A stretch of DNA of 64,000 nucleotides from Gymnorhina tibicen (Eukaryota; Chordata; Aves; Passeriformes; Artamidae): positions 502,646 to 566,645 of the forward strand of contig VXAZ01001747.1 of NCBI GenBank assembly GCA_013399875.1, in the 5' to 3' direction. The notes under the pieces were generated by a model that was not told the origin of the DNA, ran no database searches, and saw nothing but the letters and a program-made list of their open reading frames with translations. The stretch's first letter is position 1; the number at the start of each line of letters is the position of its first letter. Of the stretch, positions 10,201 through 41,076 are shown piece after piece. The translations under genes were made by a program, and so were the position numbers.

Positions 10201-13200
10201 CCCTGGAACAGTTTATGAAGGACAACAGTAATTTTCCCTTGCTGTTAAAAACTGGCACAGAATTTCTTCTGCAAAGTTGTTTTCAGCTTTTAGCTGAAGG
10301 ATCTTTTTATATCTCTGCTAGAATGAACAGCCTTCTGTTAAATGTTTCTTCTTCTGTAGATATTTTCTAACTGCAATAATTCTGATACATCTTTTTGTCG
10401 GTTCAGACACTGATGTTGGTGCAGACTCTGATGTTATTCTCTACAAGGCACATTTTCTGCTCTGAAGTACCTTGTGAGCCTGATCATCTGCAGTGCTGTC
10501 CTAACATGTGCCCCTTCAGAGGGAAAAGGAACCGAGGGGGTCCTTATTAACTCAGTAAATGTTCCTGCAGGTGGATGATGATTTCATACCCCAGGACTAC
10601 CGGCTGCAGTACCGCAAGAGCACTGCCAGCCACTTTGAGGATGTGTATGTGGGCTCGGAGACAGAGTTCATAGTGCTGCACATCGACCCCAACGTGGATT
10701 ACCAGTTCCGGGTGTGTGCCCGCGGGGACGGGCGGCAGGAGTGGAGCCCCTGGAGCGTCCCCCAGATCGGCCGCACCACGCTGGTCCCCCACGGTACCGG
10801 TCATCCTGAACCCTCGGCTGCCCATCAGCACTCCTGAGGGGCTGCAGCTGGATGGAGCTGTGCTTGTGTGATGGGGGGCGTCCCTGGCTATGGGGTGTGT
10901 GTGTGACATGTGATGAGCTGTCCCCCTGTCCTACAGTTCATTCTTTGCTTCCTTGGCTGAGGGACACTCAGTGAGCCTTCCACAGGTGGCTCACTACTTC
11001 CTTAGCCTTGGAAAGCATGTGAGCCAGAAGAAAAGCATTATTTTTTCTTCTCTCTCACCACAACATAAGCATTTTTGATGACCTACAGCTCACAACAAGC
11101 TCTTATCTTGGAGAGAGAAAAACTTAAATTTTCTCTTTACTCAGAAATTTTTAACCGCAGTGCGTAATGAAGGCTTTCCTTTGCCTACAACAAGACTTGG
11201 CAGGGATTGCAGCAAAGAGTGAACTCCTGGTGAACTCTAAGCTGGAAAATACTTTTTGTAATTGCAATTTAATTGAAAAACAAATCTCTCCATAAGAAAA
11301 AGGCAAAACCAGCCCCTGTTCTTAACATAGCTTAAGAACTCATAGCACGTGCGTGAGGTGGACTGAGTAGACGTTGGGATTGGCTTGATTTTGCACAGAC
11401 AGGAGCGAGTTGAGGTTCACAATTTCTTTCTTGTTTGTTTGTTTTCTTTGAAGAATGGACAACTGGTCTGGAGGGTTACAGCTTGAGCAGCCGAAGAAAC
11501 ATAGCGCTTCGGAATGATTCTCAGTCATGTGGTGTGCTCTACTCCAAAGCTCCTACTTATTTCTGTGGGCAAACATTAACGTTCAGGCAAGTCCTTTTTG
11601 GGTGGCTGGTGTCTGGTGCATCCCCTGTGAGCTGTCACATCTGAATTGTGTGTAAACCTGAGGCATGTTTGAGTTTTAAATCAGCTCAGCTCTAGTCAAG
11701 GTAGTGTCTCTATGTGACCTCTGACCTTCCTTTAGTTCTGCTTCCTGGCTTTGTAGGAAAACACCTGATGTTTTTGTAGGACCTGCAGTTATATAAAAGA
11801 GAGACAAGTGAACTCCTGAGGGATGGTATAATATAGCCCGTGCTGAGCAGATCTGTGGAATGTTGAACTTCCTGATGTTTTGTAGCAGCTGTTACTGGCT
11901 GAAGTCAGTGGCGCTTTGCCTCTAGTTCCTTTTAACCTTGGGCCAGGGGGTGCTTTCCTTCTCAGACTATTCACTGGCTCTGAAGACTTTGGACATGAAA
12001 ACACTGATGTGCTGTTGGGATGACAGTCTGGCAGCAATGCCTTTAACATCTGAGATAATTAGTGCTGGTCAGACTACTGCTTGAAACTGGCATTAGAAGA
12101 TGCAGAGTGGAGAAAGGATCTTGTGAATTTCAAGCTTTCCATTTGACACACAACATGATTGAAAACCTCGGCAGCTTTTCTGCCTGTAGTCCTATCCCTG
12201 AGATGATGCTGTTTAACAGGGTATGAGGAATGTCCTTGTGGATATGTCAGTTGTAATTACAGACCTCAGAGACTCTGAAGCTTTGTTTCATCTTTTCCCT
12301 GGTTAAATAAAACTATTTGCTATACAGCAAGCAGCCCCCAAAGGCAATTAAAAAGGGCTGTTCATGATACTGTCATGACTTATTCCATGGTGTTTCATTT
12401 ATCCCTTCCTGATAATGGATTATGTTAACTTCAGGTGGTTGCAGTGTGAGGATGTATTCAGTTGCTCTGTCTGGGATGGATAAAAAGATCTAAAGCTTTC
12501 ATTTGAAATCTATTGCTAGATTTAACTTCTCTTGGCTCAGCAATGCCTATGAAATTAAAGGCAGAACCTTGAGGTTTCCCTTGGTTCTCTCTCAGTCCAG
12601 TGCCTTTTATCATTTTTTATTGGTAGCATATGAAAATGTTTTGCTTCACATTTTGGTTATGGACTTCTCTCCAAGAGGAGATTGTTTCAGGATGGCAGAG
12701 CTCGAACAAGCACGTGTCCACAAGAACTATCGTGACACGAATCTTGAGGTTGAAGACAACCTCAAGAAGTGGTTGTGTTCCGCTTCCAAGGTCCAAGAGT
12801 AGCTTCTTGTTTGGAAGTGTGAGAGACTTTCCTGAGCAGGGAGACGTAGTACTTGGTGCTTGACTTCCTCCAGCTGTTGGAACACAAGTTACTATTCATA
12901 AGCAGCTCTGTGCTCAGGACCCAGGCACAGCTTGTCAGTGAGAAGTGAAGCTGTGATAAACACAGTACTTTGAATCTACATTTTAAAGATAAACTGTGGC
13001 AGTTGTCCTGAGGTGAAGCATTTGGCCAAGCTGTAGGTAAACATCACTGCCTTAGGTCAAGTCTCCTCCTGTTTCTTTGCAGCCTCCAGGGAGCTGCCCC
13101 TGGGGAAGGGAACATTGCTCCACAGTGACCTGCTCTTCATCTCTAAAGCTTTGTTTGCTGTGGGGTTCTTCTGGCCAGGCTGGTGATTTGGCCTCACCCA

Positions 13201-15248
13201 GCAGATGCCCTGTGGTGGTCGCACTGACTTTGTCAGGAGCCCAGCACAACTCTGCTGACAGCTGGCTCTGAGGCAGCGCCTGTGATCCCGCACAGATGGA
13301 CCTCTCTGTGCTCTGAGGCAAATGGAAACTGGTGGTGGTTCACCAGGTTCAGTGTTTGGGCTGCAGTGGCAGAGACAAGGTTTTGTTGTGCAGCATTTTT
13401 GTTGTGCACCAAAATGAATTTGAAATCTCCTTTAAAGTTGCTTTGGGAAAACATTGTGGATCCCTTCCAAAGTAAAAGCTTCTTGGAGATTTAAATAATT
13501 GTTTTCCCTTCGCTTTACAGTGCAAGGCTATTGCTCTCTTAGTGACATTCCCAGGGGAGTGAAAAACCTAGTGGAGTGCAAAAGTAAAACATGGTTCCAA
13601 TTTTATCTTCCCGGTTTGCCTCGAAAGAGTTAACCCATTGTGTGCTAGTCCACTGCCCCCTTTAACTGCTGGTTCTTGAAAGCTTTGCTGAAGTTTTCCT
13701 TTGTTTGCCAACAACCATGTATCAGTCTGTTCTTTCTCTCAAGCTGCAATGAAAATAACAACTGCTTTACTTTCTAGAAAAGACCATCTGAATTTCCTGA
13801 GTCAGGAACTCAGGCTCTCTGTAAAGCAGGATTTAGCACCTTTGAGAGGTGGCAGTACAAGAGAAAGGACTCAAGTCCAGAACAGCCCTTCAATGTACGA
13901 ACTGTGCAGCCTCGCTCCTCTGCTGGGACCCAAAGGGAACTGAGTACCTGGTCATTTGCAAAACTTGTTTGCATTTTCTTCAGAGATTCTTTTCCCAGAC
14001 GAAAACTCTAAATACAGCTGAGCAGAAGCCAGACATGTAAATGCTCTTCTAGGCATTGCTTGGTTTGCACCAAGCTGATTTATTATGAAATCCCAAACCA
14101 AACACACCCCCAAAGCAACACCCCATCCTCATCCCATTACAGCAGAACAGGGCAGGTCCCAAAAAACCTATTTTAGTCATGCTTATTAAACCCCTGCTGA
14201 AACTACAGCTGTCTTGCCATAATACGTGATGCTGACCAGTAATTTGGTATAGCTGATTGGCCAGCTGAGCATATTGTCTGCTTCAGACAACTGGAAATCA
14301 TTTCAAAAGATCATTTCTAAGCTGTGACAGTGGAGAATTGTATTAAATAGCACTGGAAGTTTGCAGGAAGCACGTTTGTATTTTGTACAGATTAACAGAG
14401 TATTGCTCAGTGGAGCTCTTGGAAAAGCTGGTAGGAATTTTGGTCATTCAACAGGGATCTCCCCAGCAGTTTGAATGAACTTGTTGAGAGCCCTGGAGTG
14501 CAGTACAAGGGTCTGGTGTGACAGGTTATTACTGTCTGGATTTCATGGTATGTTTTGCTTTAAAGCTTCAGGTTTTGACTTAACTTTTTGCTTGTTAGAA
14601 TTGAGACCGTGGGCCAGCCAGACCGACGGGACAGCCTGGGAGTGTGCGTGGAGCAGCGGAACGGCTACGACTCCCTGCAGCGCGACAAAGCTGTGTGCAT
14701 CAGCACAAATGGTGAGTCTGAACCACGGAATTCCCTCCCAAAACCCACAGCTCTTTAGATCCCTGCATAACACATAAGCAGCTTTTATGTATGTGCTGCT
14801 CGTGCAGTTAAAAATCTTGGATGAGATCACAGATCTCCTCTTGCTGCTTGCAGTTACTGCAGCCTGTTCCATGTGACAAAAGAAATGCAGCAGGGTTTCT
14901 TCCCTATTTGCCTGCAAAAAATGGGGAGATGTGGTGTTGCATGTTAGTACATACAGAAAATGAGAAATATTGTTAGATCTGCTGACTATTTCAGGGGCAG
15001 TATTTGTAAATGGAAAAGAGATGACAAACCAGCTGCCTGCTGTTACTTCTGGCTCGACTGTGACATTTGACATGGAAGTTGTGCAGTTGGGACCTTGCAG
15101 CAACGAGGGAGGAAACTTCAAGCTTCGAGTAACCATCAGCTCTAACAACAGAGAAGTGGTCTTTGACTGGGTACTTGATCAGTGCTGTGGCTCTTTGTAT
15201 TTTGGATGTTCATTTTCATACCCAGGCTGGAAGGTTTTGGTGTTTTAG
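4138..15248 (+). CDS. CRLF3: CRLF3, cytokine receptor-like factor 3 (complete)
   Basis: Seen: eight exons, join(4138..4269, 6793..7000, 8791..8878, 9345..9522, 10571..10793, 11454..11586, 14599..14711, 14995..15248), give 1,329 nt or 442 residues plus stop, the length of human CRLF3. An N-terminal helical, probably coiled-coil region (about 1-113) is followed by a fibronectin type III domain (about 180-275) with a true WSXWS motif, WSPWS at 260-264. The C-terminal half (about 285-442) is SPRY-like and ends CSFSYPGWKVLVF. Known: CRLF3 is cytosolic, conserved through metazoans, and linked in mouse to platelet formation through microtubule stability; its insect orthologue mediates erythropoietin-like neuroprotection. 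Start: the ATG at 4138 (gcccATGG) is favoured over the in-frame 4063 ATG, which would add 25 residues. Oddity: intron 6 has a GC donor. Confidence 0.97.
6793..7000 (+). CDS. CRLF3: CRLF3 exon 2
   Basis: 208 nt, acceptor TGAATTCAG, donor GGGAAG|GTGAGG, ends in phase 1. Encodes IKESATLTRDVLEQHFSDLK through KLIEHGVSTADDLLRE, part of the N-terminal helical region. Confidence 0.95.
8791..8878 (+). CDS. CRLF3: CRLF3 exon 3
   Basis: 88 nt, acceptor TTGATTGCAG, donor GATAG|GTAAGA, phase 1 in and phase 2 out. Encodes ESAVDGDAGTQNEKLCNFTK and KALHIQLD; human has NEKLWSFTKKASHIQLD. Confidence 0.93.
9345..9522 (+). CDS. CRLF3: CRLF3 exon 4
   Basis: 178 nt, acceptor CTTTCTCAG, donor TGTAAG|GTAGGT, ends in phase 0 at residue 202. 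Encodes LPEVPSLVDVPCLSAQLDD through KPGGILVRWCK, entering the FN3 domain. Confidence 0.95.
10571..10793 (+). CDS. CRLF3: CRLF3 exon 5 (FN3 domain with WSXWS)
   Basis: 223 nt, acceptor TTCCTGCAG, donor CCCACG|GTACCG, ends in phase 1. Encodes VDDDFIPQDYRLQYRK, HIDPNVDYQFRVCARGDGR and EWSPWSVPQIG. It is GC-rich and nearly identical to human over the FN3 core. Confidence 0.96.
11454..11586 (+). CDS. CRLF3: CRLF3 exon 6 (GC donor)
   Basis: 133 nt, acceptor TTCTTTGAAG, encodes EWTTGLEGYSLSSRRNIALR through APTYFCGQTLTF. Conservation and phase end the exon at TTCAG (11586), followed by GCAAGT instead of GT. Ends in phase 2 and is completed by the A of exon 7. Confidence 0.92.
14599..14711 (+). CDS. 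CRLF3: CRLF3 exon 7
   Basis: 113 nt, acceptor TTGCTTGTTAG, donor AAATG|GTGAGT, ends in phase 1. Encodes IETVGQPDRRDSLGVCVEQR and DSLQRDKAVCISTN; human has VETVGQPDRRDSIGVC. Confidence 0.94.
14995..15248 (+). CDS. CRLF3: CRLF3 exon 8, terminal coding exon
   Basis: 254 nt, acceptor CTATTTCAG. Encodes AVFVNGKEMTNQLPAVTSGS, RVTISSNNREVVFDWVLDQ and the C-terminus CSFSYPGWKVLVF. The stop codon ends at 15248. Confidence 0.96.
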
Positions 15249-18060
15249 CCGTGAGTAAAGGGATTTTTTGTTCTTGCTGTAAAGTGTAATGTTAAAAGCT
15301 GAGTTTCCAGCTGTGTGACAACAATCTGGTAACAAACCCCTGTCTTTATAGTACTTGAACTCCACTATATTGTACTTCATACTGGATTCATTTAAACAAT
15401 AATTGTGAAACATTGGATTTGTTACTCTGGAAAAAGCTAGAAACAAGCATTTGTGTAGGCAAATTAATTTAAGCAGTCCCTCAGACCTTTCCCTTTTTTC
15501 CTCCAGACTTGATTTTTGTCAGTATTTCATTGTACTCGTCTCAGGGTACGCGCGTTGTGTAGAATTAACTTTGCTTAAAGCTGCTGCTCTGTGAAATAAG
15601 CGTTTTAGGGGTGGTAATGGACCAAAGTTGTATTTATACCACTCAGAGCACAGTATTTAGAGCAGCAAGGTCCTGCTATGCTTCCTTGTGCACGATGCTG
15701 CCTTAGGAGTCTGAGTGGACAGCGGAGCCTGCCCGTGGCAGCCGCTTCCTCTGCGCACGGTACTGTTCATCCCTCTGGAGCAGGGACATCTGAGCCAGCC
15801 TGGGGCTCAAACATGGAGCCAGCCTGTTCACTTAAGTGCCTTATGTCGATACTTCTTGAACTGTTTTCTGTGTTGTCACTTGGAATTTGTTTTCTAGAGT
15901 AGCTGCATGGTGATGGTTACATCAGCGATGCAAGGCTGCCTCAAGCAGACCAACAGCCAGAGCAGGATGTTATCCTGATCCTCTCTGAATGTCTTCCCTG
16001 TGTTACAGTTCACATGGAGCCTGTGTCAGAGCAAGTCTCAGTGATTTGGTACCTGGGCTCAACCTGTGGATTGGCAGCTGTGATTCCTCAGAGCCCTCCT
16101 AACACTCAGAGACAACCTTTTCTTACTGTCTGACAACGCAAGTGCTGTTGTGATATGCAGGATTCCTGGCAATCCCAAATTCCGCCTGGGAACGCTGTGC
16201 AGTCAGTGCAGGTGTATGGGCCCAGCACTGCAGACAGATTGGGCTAAACCAGCCCGCGACTGCTGCTGGAGCTCCACCTGGAGTCAGGGAGATGGGCTTT
16301 GGGTGTGGGCTTCAGGCAGACTCTGCCTGCACAGCTTTAACCTGGGGCAGCTAGAATTGAAGAGAGGGTGGTAATTAAGCTGTCTCCTCCATAGAGTAGG
16401 ATGGGATAAAAAATATTGTGAATTAAATGACTTGCAGTTCAGAAGTTACATAAAGTTACATATTTTTCCTCTAAGGAGCAATTAAGATGGATAAGCTCAG
16501 TCTCAAAGAGAACCTATTCTGGTCAAAAGATTGCAATGCTACTGGATTTAAAGAATATTTAAAAGTAACACTCACTGAGGGGCTTCTTACCTCAAGTTCA
16601 ATTAAAATTAAATATGTTTTATCATGTTAGAATAGCATTATTTTTATAAAGCCTAGACAATCATACTGCCTTTCCTTCAGTGGCAATGTTCTACCTTAGC
16701 CCTCTATGTTACCATAATAAGCTTAAAGCATAAAAGCTTATTTTACAATTAATTAACATTGCCCATACTCACATTGTCAGTACATAAAGATCAGCCATCC
16801 TGCCTGAATTTTTCCCCAAGCAGCTGTAGCAGGGGTACAAGAATTTCAGACAAGGAGAATGGCTGTTGGGTATTTATACCATTTACAAGAAAAAAAAACC
16901 ACGTGTGGATTTACATGGGCGCAAAGAACCTGCACAAGGCAGAGTTAGGATGGAATTGGCTGTAAGACATGAAGTGAGGAAGACTGAACTGCTGCAGGTC
17001 AGATCATCCACTGTTAGCAACAAAGGGCCTGCAGTACTCTCAGTTTTTCAAGCTTCAGTGTCAGGGAAAAAGAGAATACTAGCTTATCCTGTGCTTTCAA
17101 TGTTACTTTAATTCTCCTATGAAGAGTGTTTTCAGTACTTTTACAGTAAGATTCAGTAGATGAAAGTGTCATTCCTGTTCAGAGGGTTGGGCTGGCACTC
17201 CAGGTAGCAGCTGACTTAAATCTTGCTCCATGTAGTAGCGCTGGCGGTTTCACTTACACACTTCAGGTATCAGGTACTAGTTTTAATTAGTACTTTTACC
17301 ATATGGAAACGAAAATTGTGAATATCCACAGTTCTGAGGTACCAATGGGTCAGGTACCTTTTAATCTGCTTTTGGAGGGGCTGGTCAGACTGTAGATTCT
17401 GCAGGATATTTACTTACATATTAGAAAATAAAGCTTAAACCTTGAATTCAGGTACTTCCAGAGGTGGCAATGCTGTGTCAGGTTGTTCAGAATAGACATA
17501 AAAGCAGCTGAAGGTGACTGTGAAGGGCCATGGGAGGCCCCTACTGCTGCCCGGGAGAGCTGAGGAGGGCAAGAGAAGTTTTTCTGCCTTCAGGCTTTAG
17601 CTGTGTGTTGAACGAGGACAGTTTGCCAATGGTTCTGTTGTTGTTAGTGTGGTGTTTTTGTTTTTTATTTGAACGTGGCACAAGCCTCGCTGTCCAAATT
17701 GCAAATGAGGTACTTTCATCCACCTCTTGGAGCTGCACCTTGTGAACGGGGGAGGAGTGAAGAGTCTCAGGGCAAGAGACCCAAGCACTAAAGGAAGAAA
17801 GGATGCAAAGAAGCAGAAGAGGCTTGAACTAAAAGGTATAAATTCTGTTCTTCCGCAGCAGAGTTCAGCTGGATGGAAAACTTGACACTTCCTGTACAAT
17901 TTGCACCTCTAGCTCTTGGAGCCCTGCAAGCAACAGAGTGTTAATGGCTTATGAAACCCAATCCTGAAAGTTGTTTTCCTAAGCTAGTACATTCACTTAC
18001 CTCAACTAAGACTTATGTGTCAAGAGAAATTTGAATTTTTTTTAAATAAAAGTTTTATCC
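15249..18060 (+). other. CRLF3: CRLF3 3' UTR and downstream sequence
   Basis: No coding signal. AATAAA hexamers on the plus strand at 17427-17432 and 18045-18050 are candidate polyadenylation signals. The second is followed by a T-rich stretch and then tgtgtatggtc, a plausible GU-rich element. The true 3' end is undetermined. Confidence 0.4.
18045..18050 (+). terminator. CRLF3: Candidate CRLF3 polyadenylation signal AATAAA
   Basis: Canonical hexamer about 2.8 kb past the CRLF3 stop, with downstream T/GT-rich sequence. An upstream AATAAA at 17427-17432 is an alternative. Sequence evidence only. Confidence 0.3.
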
Positions 18061-19900
18061 CTCAACTGTGTATGGTCTAGGAAATTATTTATTGGGGCAT
18101 AAAGCTGAGCACCACAGCATTCTAATAACATAAGAAAATGTTTTCTAGACCATTGCAGCCACGTATTAAGAGCTTCTCCCCCTTTTTTCCCCCCATTTTT
18201 TTAATCTTCTGTCCCTCAGAAGTCCCAAAAAATTTCCAGGTTTCCCACCTGTGCACTTACCTTTATTCCCAGATTTTAACTGACATCTCTTACAAAAATA
18301 TTTTTCCCCTTCTTTTAATAAAATTTGTTAAAGCATCTATGAACTACTTCCCTCAATATTCCATCGCAGCTGATTTGTCTGGTCTCCATTTTACTGTTCC
18401 CATCTCTTACTGGTGCATTCAGCGGTGCAACTCTTACACATCTGTAGTTTTTGGCCAGCAGGAGAGATATTTAATCATCTTCAAATGAAGTCCCTGTTGG
18501 ACCAACACACAGCTTTACTTCATTCCCTTAAGTTCTGCTTTACCTGGAGCCTGTTCCAGTTCTTTGGTCTCTTTTAAAGGAAAAACAGCTTGTGAAACCA
18601 GTAAGTGAAGTTGCTGACTTGGCAGCTTTCTCTCATAAATACTCCATTCACAAGTCAAGTTTCTTCATGACAAGAAGCCAAGTGTTTCTCCTCCAGAGCT
18701 GCAGCTTTACTCTCAAGCAGCCTAAAAACTGCAGGTTAGAGTCAGGGAAGGACTTACCTGCTCCAAAGCCTTTGTTTTCTTGGATGTGAAACCACAGTCA
18801 GATTTGTAACAGGGAACACTTCCACTCGTCAATGACGGCACCAGACTTCTGTGAATTAAGAAATATTTAACTTGGAACAACACTCAAAATTGCCCTTGCA
18901 GAATGGCTCCTGTGTTCCCAAAGGTAAAATCAAATTTCTGGTTTGGGGGATTGTAGGGTTTGGGAATTTTGTTGATTTGATAAATAATCAGAACAGTTCA
19001 AATCATGGGCAACTGCTTCATTCCAGGCAGTGAATCTCTACCCCACCCCTCAAACTTCAAGGGCTACATTCAAGACATACTCCAGGCAATGTGCACTGAA
19101 GGTTAACAATTCATCTACCACTTTTGAGTATTAGTATTTAATGCACTGAATTAAATATTGAAATCATGTTAGGTTCCAAGGTGAGGTTCACAGACCCATT
19201 GTGATCAAGTACAAAACATCATTAAAACCTGCCATAAGCACGCTGAAGGCCAGATGAGAAGAACCTGGACAACATTAGACACAAGAACACACCGCTCAAT
19301 GGCAGCCTGAGGTCCAGTTTGCAGAGCCCAGCTGGCACATCCTGCATTTCAGAATCTGAGTCCCAACATGGAAAAAGGTTTCCAGTGGCTGCCATTCCAC
19401 AGTCACTACTTGGCCAAGCAATGCAATTCCTGACTCATTTTGTCCCACAGTACCTGGAGCATCCATCCTCTGCAGTCCCAGACAAATGGGGATTTTAAAC
19501 CGACACCAATTTAAACTTTACTCCATATAAGCCAAATACTTTTAAAAATGTCTGAAAAATTAGCCACTTGCATGTAAAAACACACAAATCTTAGTTCTGC
19601 AACTGACAACACAAGTGGTATGCGTCATTTCCACTTCCATAAATTGCAGTTCTGCACAGTAAAGCACAACTTACACATCCATCTCAGGTATTCAGTTCTA
19701 CCCCAAGGAATGAGAATGAAAGTTATTAAAAGCTGGCTAAAACCCTGGAAATTTATGGAGATGCCTTACATAGAGCTGTAAGAATCTGGCAAAGGAAGAA
19801 CACATATCCAAATTTTCAAAGTCATGCAGAAGAGTTTATAGAGGTGCTGCTTGAGGTCTCTGCACATGGAATGACTGGACACCCATCACGGCAAATTTTG
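18061..19900. other. Convergent intergenic interval CRLF3 / SUZ12
   Basis: AT-rich sequence between the likely 3' ends of two convergent genes. The short open frames here (for example 18138-18488 plus) carry no recognised protein. No repeat family recognised. Confidence 0.5.
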
Positions 19901-21988
19901 TATTACTGAACTTCATGTACAAAAGCTGATTTCAAATAAAACATTTAATGAAAAACAATGGTTCATTTAAACAGCTGAACTTGTTTTGGGGGTTTTTTTT
20001 GGGGGGGAGGGCTTTCTTTTGTTTTTACATCTACTGTACCGTTCAAATTCTTTTTAACCAGCTTACATGGCATCTTCAAAGGTACAAATAGAAAAGGCAT
20101 CTTTATAAATAGAAAACAAGGGGATTTTTTCAGCTTTTATTATAAATTGACATGACATACAAAGTTTACTGAACAGAAGTAATTTCATTACTATTTTTGG
20201 GGGATCACCAACTTTTTGTGCAAACAATGCTAGCCTTCTTTTAAGCATTAAGAGCATAACTGCTTAAGAAATGACATAAGCAATAATTCTAGAACTACAT
20301 CTCCCCTAAAATAATCTATTTTTTTACATATGTGCACAGCTTTAGCAAATTAAAGCCAGAGAGAAATGCATGATGTACTATCCAGAGGCATAATTAGAGT
20401 TTGCTAAAACTCAGAGAGCTGGCAATTCAAGAAGTTTGTAATGAAAAGCTGCAGTTTCCCTCTTTCCTATTTTGTACACAAAATCAGTGACTAAGAACTT
20501 AATACTGGATGACGAATCACATCCACACCATTAGTTAAATAGTCTCACAGTTAAACACATCTTAAGGACCATCAAAATCAGTATTTACATTTTATAAATT
20601 TCTGAAGACACCATTAGAAAGCTTATATACCCCTTCAACAAATAGGGAACTGCATCTCATGGTGATGGAATGAAATAAAAAACAAAAAATACCTGTATTT
20701 ACAGCAGCATTGTTCCTTTATAAATAAAGAATATGAAAAATGAAATATTTTAAGGATAATAAAAAATTGAGGTGATGTCACTCAACCACAGTGCTTGCTG
20801 GAATAAAACCCTTCGGTGCTGATACTGTACCAGTAGTGAAACCACTTTCCATTGGAAAAAATCTGTAAACGTATGCATAAAATGTGTTAACAGCAGTGCA
20901 AAACTGCTCAAATATAGTTTAGTCAGCATCTTAGTATCTGTATTGAATACAATACATCACAGAATACTTACATAAGAAGTGCAACACATTTTCTGGTCCA
21001 ATTTTACAGTGCATTTTTCCCTCAAGAGTGGCATCTCGAAAGCCAAAGCTAAACCCACGGCCTGGCCTTGCAGTCTGTGCTGAGGCGAGAACTTCCCAGG
21101 AAGTTGGCGACGCAGCGCCTGCAGACGGACACGAGGCTCCGGCCTTAGCATGGCACCCCAGGATGGGCGACCCCAGGCGCGAGGGGCTGCACCCAAATCC
21201 TTTCTGTAGCTGTGTAAATGTGTAATAAAAATATAAAGGAGCTAAATGTTCAAGTTTAAAATGGTACACTGGGCGATCAATACATCAGAATTATCCACGA
21301 AACCCAAACTGCTGGTTAACCTCAAAAAGCCAAGGTGGTACTTCACTGTGTCTGGAACGTGAAAAGCCAAGATCTTTCCAAACAGGCACGAGACAAAGGA
21401 AGTGCTAAGTTTGCCAACTTTGATAATTTTTAGTGTAAAAAAAATTGATTTGTAACTTATGATCAATTGATAAATGATTTCAAATACAAGGATCAAGGTT
21501 AAACTGTAAATAGTCAGACGTTATTTTCACAAAAAGCTAACTGGAGAATTTCTAAATAAGAAAAGCAGAAACTGTATCCCAATCCCCTTTCCCTAATGTT
21601 TCACAACTTCATGGTAGGAAAAACAGCCAGATACAGATGCAAAAATCCTAATATAAAAATGGTTTTACATATACTTAAATTATGTAAATTCCATAAAGTT
21701 CTTAAGACACTAATTACTAAAATTACAAAAAAAATTTTTATATTGCTCTCCATGCTCAAACTCTTAGAATATTGTCATTACATCACCAAAACCAATATAC
21801 ATGTAGTACTTGCATAAGTAACTGAATAAAAACCCTGTTTAATCAATATCCTTGTTGAAATCATTTATTTCCATCCAGCAGTGCCTGTTTGGAATCTCTG
21901 TATTTCTGTGTGTAATTCTTTATAGAGCTCATGCACCCTAGAATGTCACTTCAATGCTTGTCCGTTGAATGACAATTGACTTTTGACT
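19900..21988 (-). other. SUZ12: Probable SUZ12 3' UTR
   Basis: AT-rich sequence directly downstream of the SUZ12 stop, length compatible with the long SUZ12 3' UTR of other vertebrates. Minus-strand AATAAA hexamers include 20136-20141 and one near 21860. A G/T homopolymer patch lies at about 19984-20010. A GC- and CpG-rich block at about 21030-21205 stands out from the rest. The real 3' end is not determined. Confidence 0.45.
20136..20141 (-). terminator. SUZ12: Candidate SUZ12 polyadenylation signal
   Basis: Plus-strand tttatt is AATAAA on the minus strand, about 1.85 kb past the stop. One of several candidates, chosen only for its distance. Confidence 0.25.

Positions 21989-41076
<19,088 letters not shown>

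Larger units (their letters stand above)
4270..14994 (+). other. CRLF3: CRLF3 introns 1-7
   Basis: Introns are 4270-6792, 7001-8790, 8879-9344, 9523-10570, 10794-11453, 11587-14598 and 14712-14994. Intron 1 starts in the CpG island and then becomes ordinary sequence. I recognised no CR1, other repeat, nested gene or structured RNA in them. All use GT-AG except intron 6 (GC-AG). Confidence 0.8.

Noticed and set aside
14543..15148. 201-codon minus-strand open frame opposite CRLF3 exons 7-8
   Set aside because: It is the antisense shadow of conserved CRLF3 coding exons and the intron between them; no recognised protein.
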